Below are positions 40,501 through 46,500 of a DNA stretch of 64,000 nucleotides, one piece after another. The position numbers and the translations under genes are program-made. Position 1 is the stretch's first letter; each line of letters opens with the position of its first letter. The notes beneath the pieces are model-generated. The model was not told the DNA's origin. It saw only the letters and a program-made list of their open reading frames with translations, and did no database searches. Location of the stretch: NCBI GenBank assembly GCA_025617745.1, contig CM046873.1, positions 27,417,410 through 27,481,409 of the forward strand, read 5' to 3'. The DNA is from Heliocidaris erythrogramma (taxonomy: Eukaryota > Echinodermata > Echinoidea > Camarodonta > Echinometridae).

Positions 40501-43500
40501 CAGACATGTGGAATCAAGTTTTTGTCATAAACTTCTTTTATTGTAAAATACGTCACATTTTATGTTATGAATAAATCAATATATGTAAATGTATGAATGA
40601 ATGAATTCAACTTTTTGGTCCCTTCTAATTAATTTTTCTGTGGATGTCAATACTTATTTCATTCCGACAGAGTTTGCCAACCACTGAAAAGACCAGAGCT
40701 GTGACTATTGCCAGACAAGCCAGAAATAATGACAAGAACAGATACAGGAACATTTTGCCTTGTAAGTGATTCAGAATCGCTTGGTTTATTAATGTCAAGT
40801 AACCCCCCCCCCCCACCATCTCTCTCTCTCTCCCTGCCTATCTCTTTCTCTCTCGTTCCATCTCTCCTCTACCTACATCTACATGTACATGTAAATGCAG
40901 TCTCTCCTCTTACTGTACCTACACGTATCTGTCTCTCTCCCACTTTCTCTGTGTCAACCCCTAATTCTCTCCTACCCTAATGTTTTGTCTACATCTATCT
41001 CTCTCTTTCTTTCCATCTCTCTGTGTTCCTCTCCCTCCCTTCTCCTATCTCTCTCTCTCTCTCTCTCTCTACCTACCTACCTATTTTTTCTCAACTTGTG
41101 AGTAGCCAAGCTACACTCACTTTGTTAAAATTCACAAAAAAGTGAACTTGGAGTGGACTCTATGACTCTATGTCAAATTATTTTCCCTTCCATATTCACA
41201 AATCGTTAAAAATGTATTTGCCTCATATGCATGTAGTTTTTGAGGGTATAATTTCATGTCTCTTAGTGCGGAAGATGTTGATCATTGTGGTAGTACAATA
41301 AGAGTATAAGTTGACCTGTTGTCACACGAAGGAGCAAATGTCGCAACCCTCGTTTGCTCCTTCGTGTGACAACAGATCAACTTATACTCTTATTCATGTC
41401 TGTTATTGATATACAGCATCTTATTCTTTCCTGGGGGAGTGATTTGTCCCATTTAAGTCATAATTGATACAATATTCTCATCCCCTTGCATACATTTTTA
41501 TGTCTTTGATTTCATTTGTATTCCTGCAGATGACTACACCAGAGTCCAACTGAAAGGAGTAGCTGGTAACGATTACATCAATGCCAGTTACATTGAGGTA
41601 GATATAGACATTCTTAACCATTCCCTTACCACAGTAAATCATTCATTACATACATGTATTATATAATAGCTCAGGCTGTGCCTCAAACACAGCTCTTGAA
41701 CCAATGGCACATTTTATTTAGTAGCATTTGTAGTTACAATTGTTATTCATATTGACACCAATTGATTTTCCTTCATCATTTGTAAGAACTTTTTTTCTTA
41801 AAGAGTCCCTTTCCAGTTACCCGTAACTGATCAAAGTACTTAATAAAGGGCAGTGTTATCCCAGTTATCTCATTAAAAAAACAGTTACGCACTAATAAGC
41901 CCTTTTCAGACATGATCCTAATCCAGCCCCAATGGTGCTGGCATCCTACTGGGTACCCATTTTAAACCCGAGAGGATAGAAGCAATTTTAGATGAAGTAG
42001 GCCTATTCATAATTTTATTGCCGCATCTTAAACTCACGACCTGTGGGTCCCCAGTGAAGTGCTCAAATCTCTTGAATACAGTAGCTGTACTTTCTAAAAT
42101 GATCATAATAGTACTTCCATTTTACAGCACTTTAGTAATGCTGTGTATCCATGCATTAAATTGAGCATACTATTAATAAGCTTAGCAGATGTAGTGGCAA
42201 GAAAACACACATCTGGACAGTGGCATACCCAGCATTTTTTAATGGGGGGGTGTCTTTTTACTCCAATATTCTCTGACAAGCAAAAAAAAAATGGTTATCA
42301 GCAATTTGGCACCAAAATTAAGCTTATGCTTCATTTCTAAAGGGGGGTGTTTGAACACCTAGAGCACCTAAGACACCTAAAATACCCTCCTTTTGCCAAA
42401 AATCTACATTTGTGGGAAAGAGGTAGAACTATATATCATTAGGACTAGAGCAGGTAAAATACATGTACCTCGATGACCTAGATTGGGCTGAATAATAATA
42501 TAACTGCCATTCAGATAGGTAAAATTACAACTTGTAATTCACCAATATCACCAACAATTACGCCTGATGCATTATGGATGTGTTTTTTTTAGTGCCAATA
42601 CATTTTGTTGAGCTACCTTGTTAAGCCTCTTCTTCAGATTTTGTCAGCCTGTTATGTTTTTAATGTTATATGCCTCATATTTTTTTCTTTTTTGATATTC
42701 AGGATGATCATGGAAACAAGAAATACATTGCCACCCAGGGTCCTTTGCCAAACACTATAAGTCACTTCTGGGAGATGATTTGGGAAAACCAGACCGGTAC
42801 CATCGTCATGATGACTGCTCTGGTGGAAGGAGGAAAGGTAAGATGATTATGCTGGTGATGGTGGTGATGATGATGTTGATGATGTTGGTGATGGTGATGA
42901 TGATGGTGGTGATGATGGTGTTGATGATGTTGGTTATGGTGATGATGATGATGTTGGTGATGGTGGTGATGATGCTGGTGATGGTGGTGATGATGATTCT
43001 GGTGATGATGGTGCTAGTGATGATGGTGTTGGTGATGGTGATGGTCATGATGATGATGGCGGTGACTCCGATAGTAATGGTTAACGACTATGGTGTTGAT
43101 GATAATGAAGAAGATTTTGGTGGTGCTTATGAGGAGGAGGAGTATGTAGAGTAAGTAGAGGGGAGGATAGTGATGATAAACTGATTTTGGTGCAAACTTC
43201 TTAAGATTGTGATAACGTAAATGTCTTATAAGGGGATATTAAAATATAAGGGGATATTAAAATAGTACAATTTATTGACCTTAGTGTTGTGATGATGACA
43301 TTGTTAGTGTTTCCTTCTAATGCTCAGAAGAACCAAGTAGCTGACAGGATAATGATATAGGACATAACAGGAAAAAGAGGAAATTGATTTTGGGTATTCA
43401 TGATATAATCATGATGGAGCTGATAGCGATGTTGAGCACCATTTACTTTTACAGTTCTCAGAATGGTAGTAATCATGAATATCAAAATTATGAAATAAAT

Positions 43501-46500
43501 CCATACTGAGAATGAGAAAACCTGAAAATGATAAAACCCGAAAATGATAACTATGACATGCCTCCTATTACTATAACTATAACTATAACTATAACTATGT
43601 AACTATGAAATGTCTACAGACCAAATGTGAACACTACTGGCCTGCTAGTGAAGAGCCTCAATTGCATGGCAATGTGACGGTCACCCTTATCAGCAGTAAC
43701 CAGACGGATCACTTCATTGAACGCACACTACTCTTAGAGAAGGTAAGAGCGATTGTAAACATCTCATTTGCCATAAGGTAGCTAAGTGCAACACAATGGT
43801 GCATAAAGACGTGGGGAAAGACGCAAAGAGGATAATTGCTAGTTTTGTCTGTGCTTCTAAAATTAGAATCAGACATGTCTGAATAAAAGTTTTCATATTA
43901 TTTTGCTTAAAAGTGCTCTTAGAGGTAAATACTTATTCTACACCCTAATATCTTGGTTCCTCCTCTGTAGAATAAAATTGTGATTTTGAATAATTTTGTC
44001 ATATGCGTCTTTCCTGCGTCTTTATGCGTCACAACGTTTCGCTAAGCTATCTAAGGGGGTGTTGCAAGAAATCCCCCAAATCAGTCGCAAGTCTTGCAAT
44101 TGATTGCAAGTTCCATTTAAATTACATGTATCATATTTGCAATCGATTGCAAATGGGGATTTGCAATTGATTGCAACTTTCTTGCAACACCCCATAAGAC
44201 AGCTATACTTATCTACTTATACAGGTAATTTTATCAATTTCTATGGGTATTGGATTCCCTTGACCCTTTTCATGCCCAGGGGGACATATCCCATCCCCTC
44301 AGTTCAAACTAAACACAGCTGGTAACCTTTCCTGAAACAGACGCAGATTATTGTGAAGGGAGTTTCACATGAAAACAAAAAAATTAAAACCCTAATATGA
44401 CCTTGTAAAGTTCAATAATGATAATTTTAAATTTACTCTAATGGCATAGTAAGGGGTGCTATATTATGCTCGCCTAATAAGGCCATATTCATGTAATACA
44501 GTCCCCTTGTGTGATAGGGTTTTCCTAGTGGCACAGGTCATCAGGACTCACAACGTATAGGCACTGTGGATGATATCATGAGAATACTTGCACTTGACTT
44601 GCTTCCTATGGGTGGCCACATTAGTTAGGATCAGTGTTTGATGTTTTGTGGTTCGGTTTTGCACAAAGTGTTTTATTAGCTTTTTTATGCTAATACCTGT
44701 CCATTTTGAAATGTGATTAACTTCTCTAGAAGATTGCCCTTTGGTAAATGGTAATTATAAAGTGCATTTAAGTAGACTTACATCTGGAAATCTACCTGAG
44801 CTTACCCTAAACTTTGTGATGATTATTTAACCTGACTGCTAAGGTAGCTTAACAAACATGGGAAAGATGCGGGAAAGACGCAAAGAGCGAAATTGCTAGT
44901 TTTGTCTGTGCATCTAAAATCACAATTAGACTTTTGTGAATAAAAGTTTCCATATTATTTTGCTTAAAAATGTTCTACTAATTCTACATCTAAATATTTT
45001 TGTTCAGCCTCTATAGAAAAAAATTATGATTTTAAATAATTTTGAAATATGCGTCTTTCCTGTGTTCTTACACGTCATCACGTTTCGCTATTACCTAAGA
45101 AAGCAAGTGTATGCTTGTATTAAGGGGGCAGCCAGGAGGACCTATGGCTTGAAGTCCTACCCTAGGTACTTGGCAATGAGGAGAAATGATTTACCAAATG
45201 GCATTAGCACATCTACTTTTTGAGAGCACTGATCTACCTCGGAGCCATCTTGATCATGCCTCCTTGCAGTTTAATAGATAAAGTTCAATCATCAAAATAG
45301 TTTCCATCATCACAATAAAGCTTGATTACGCCTCAATTTCACTTTAAATGGATTCCATTCCCACTTAAACAGGAGGGTACAGAACGCACTGTGACCCACT
45401 ACCAGTATACCGCCTGGACTGACCATGGCGTGCCTGCGTCCACCGCCCCGCTGGTGGGACTACTCCACCAGGTCAGGGTCACCAGCCAGGAGGATGGGTC
45501 ACCTAGCGGCCCAATCGTCGTCCACTGCAGGTATGTGACAAAACCATAAAGACATGTAGAATCAAGAATGCAGTGTCTGGAGTTTTAACCTCTTCTCTTC
45601 CCCCTAAATTCATGGAAGTAAACTTCAAAATGCAGGTACCTGATTAAGTTTCAGGAAGACAAGACCTTCTGAATTAAAATATATTGTTAACATCTCACAT
45701 TCCTGGGAACTTAGATTCAACTCTTTAAATATTGTTGCAATCAATACATATAGATTTAATCAAAGATACACATTTAGCCTATCATGTTTCCTTTAATTTG
45801 ACATTTTGATCAATAAAATCCGACCATGGACGGTAACATTTTGCCTATTTCATGTCAAATTTGCCTCTGCCCAAGTTTTCAGTGAAATGGATGGTCAACC
45901 TGCAAGGTTGGTTGAATGGTCTCCATTCCATTTGAATGCAATCACAACATATTGAAAGTAACTCCTGAAGTTCACCATTCAGCCCACACTTGGGCAAAGA
46001 TGATTTTGACATGCTTTTTTAAAAATGGCCAGTGGTCAGTCAGCCATGATCGCATTTTGGTGAGCAGCCAATCAAGTTTAAAGAAGACATTATCAGCTAT
46101 GATATCTTTGTCATACTTAAGTAAATTTGCTTGGTCTTTAAGATATTGAGGCTTGAATATGGGTTTCCTATTTATTGACTCACACTGTATAGTGTTGGGC
46201 CCTGGGGTGAAGGTAGGAATTGGTTGGTAGTAGAATTAACCACTAAGCAATTGTTGTCAGTATAATCGCCATACACTACTGCAGATGATCAAGTTTCATG
46301 TATATCCTCCCAAGTTTTTTGTGAGCAAGTTGAGACGGTGATACATCTTTCAGTCCTTGAAAAACAACATGTTATTATATTTATTGCAGTGCTGGTGTTG
46401 GCAGGACAGGCACCTTTATTGCTGCTGACATGTTGATGAATGCAGTAGAACGCTCCACTGCTACAGACTACATTGACGTCGCTGGTACTGTGGCCAAACT

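Noticed and set aside
42780-43154. Long Met/Val-rich plus-strand and Thr/Ile-rich minus-strand frames
   Set aside because: The plus frame is the real phosphatase exon reading on (in a wrong frame) into a GATGGT microsatellite; the minus frame is the microsatellite itself.
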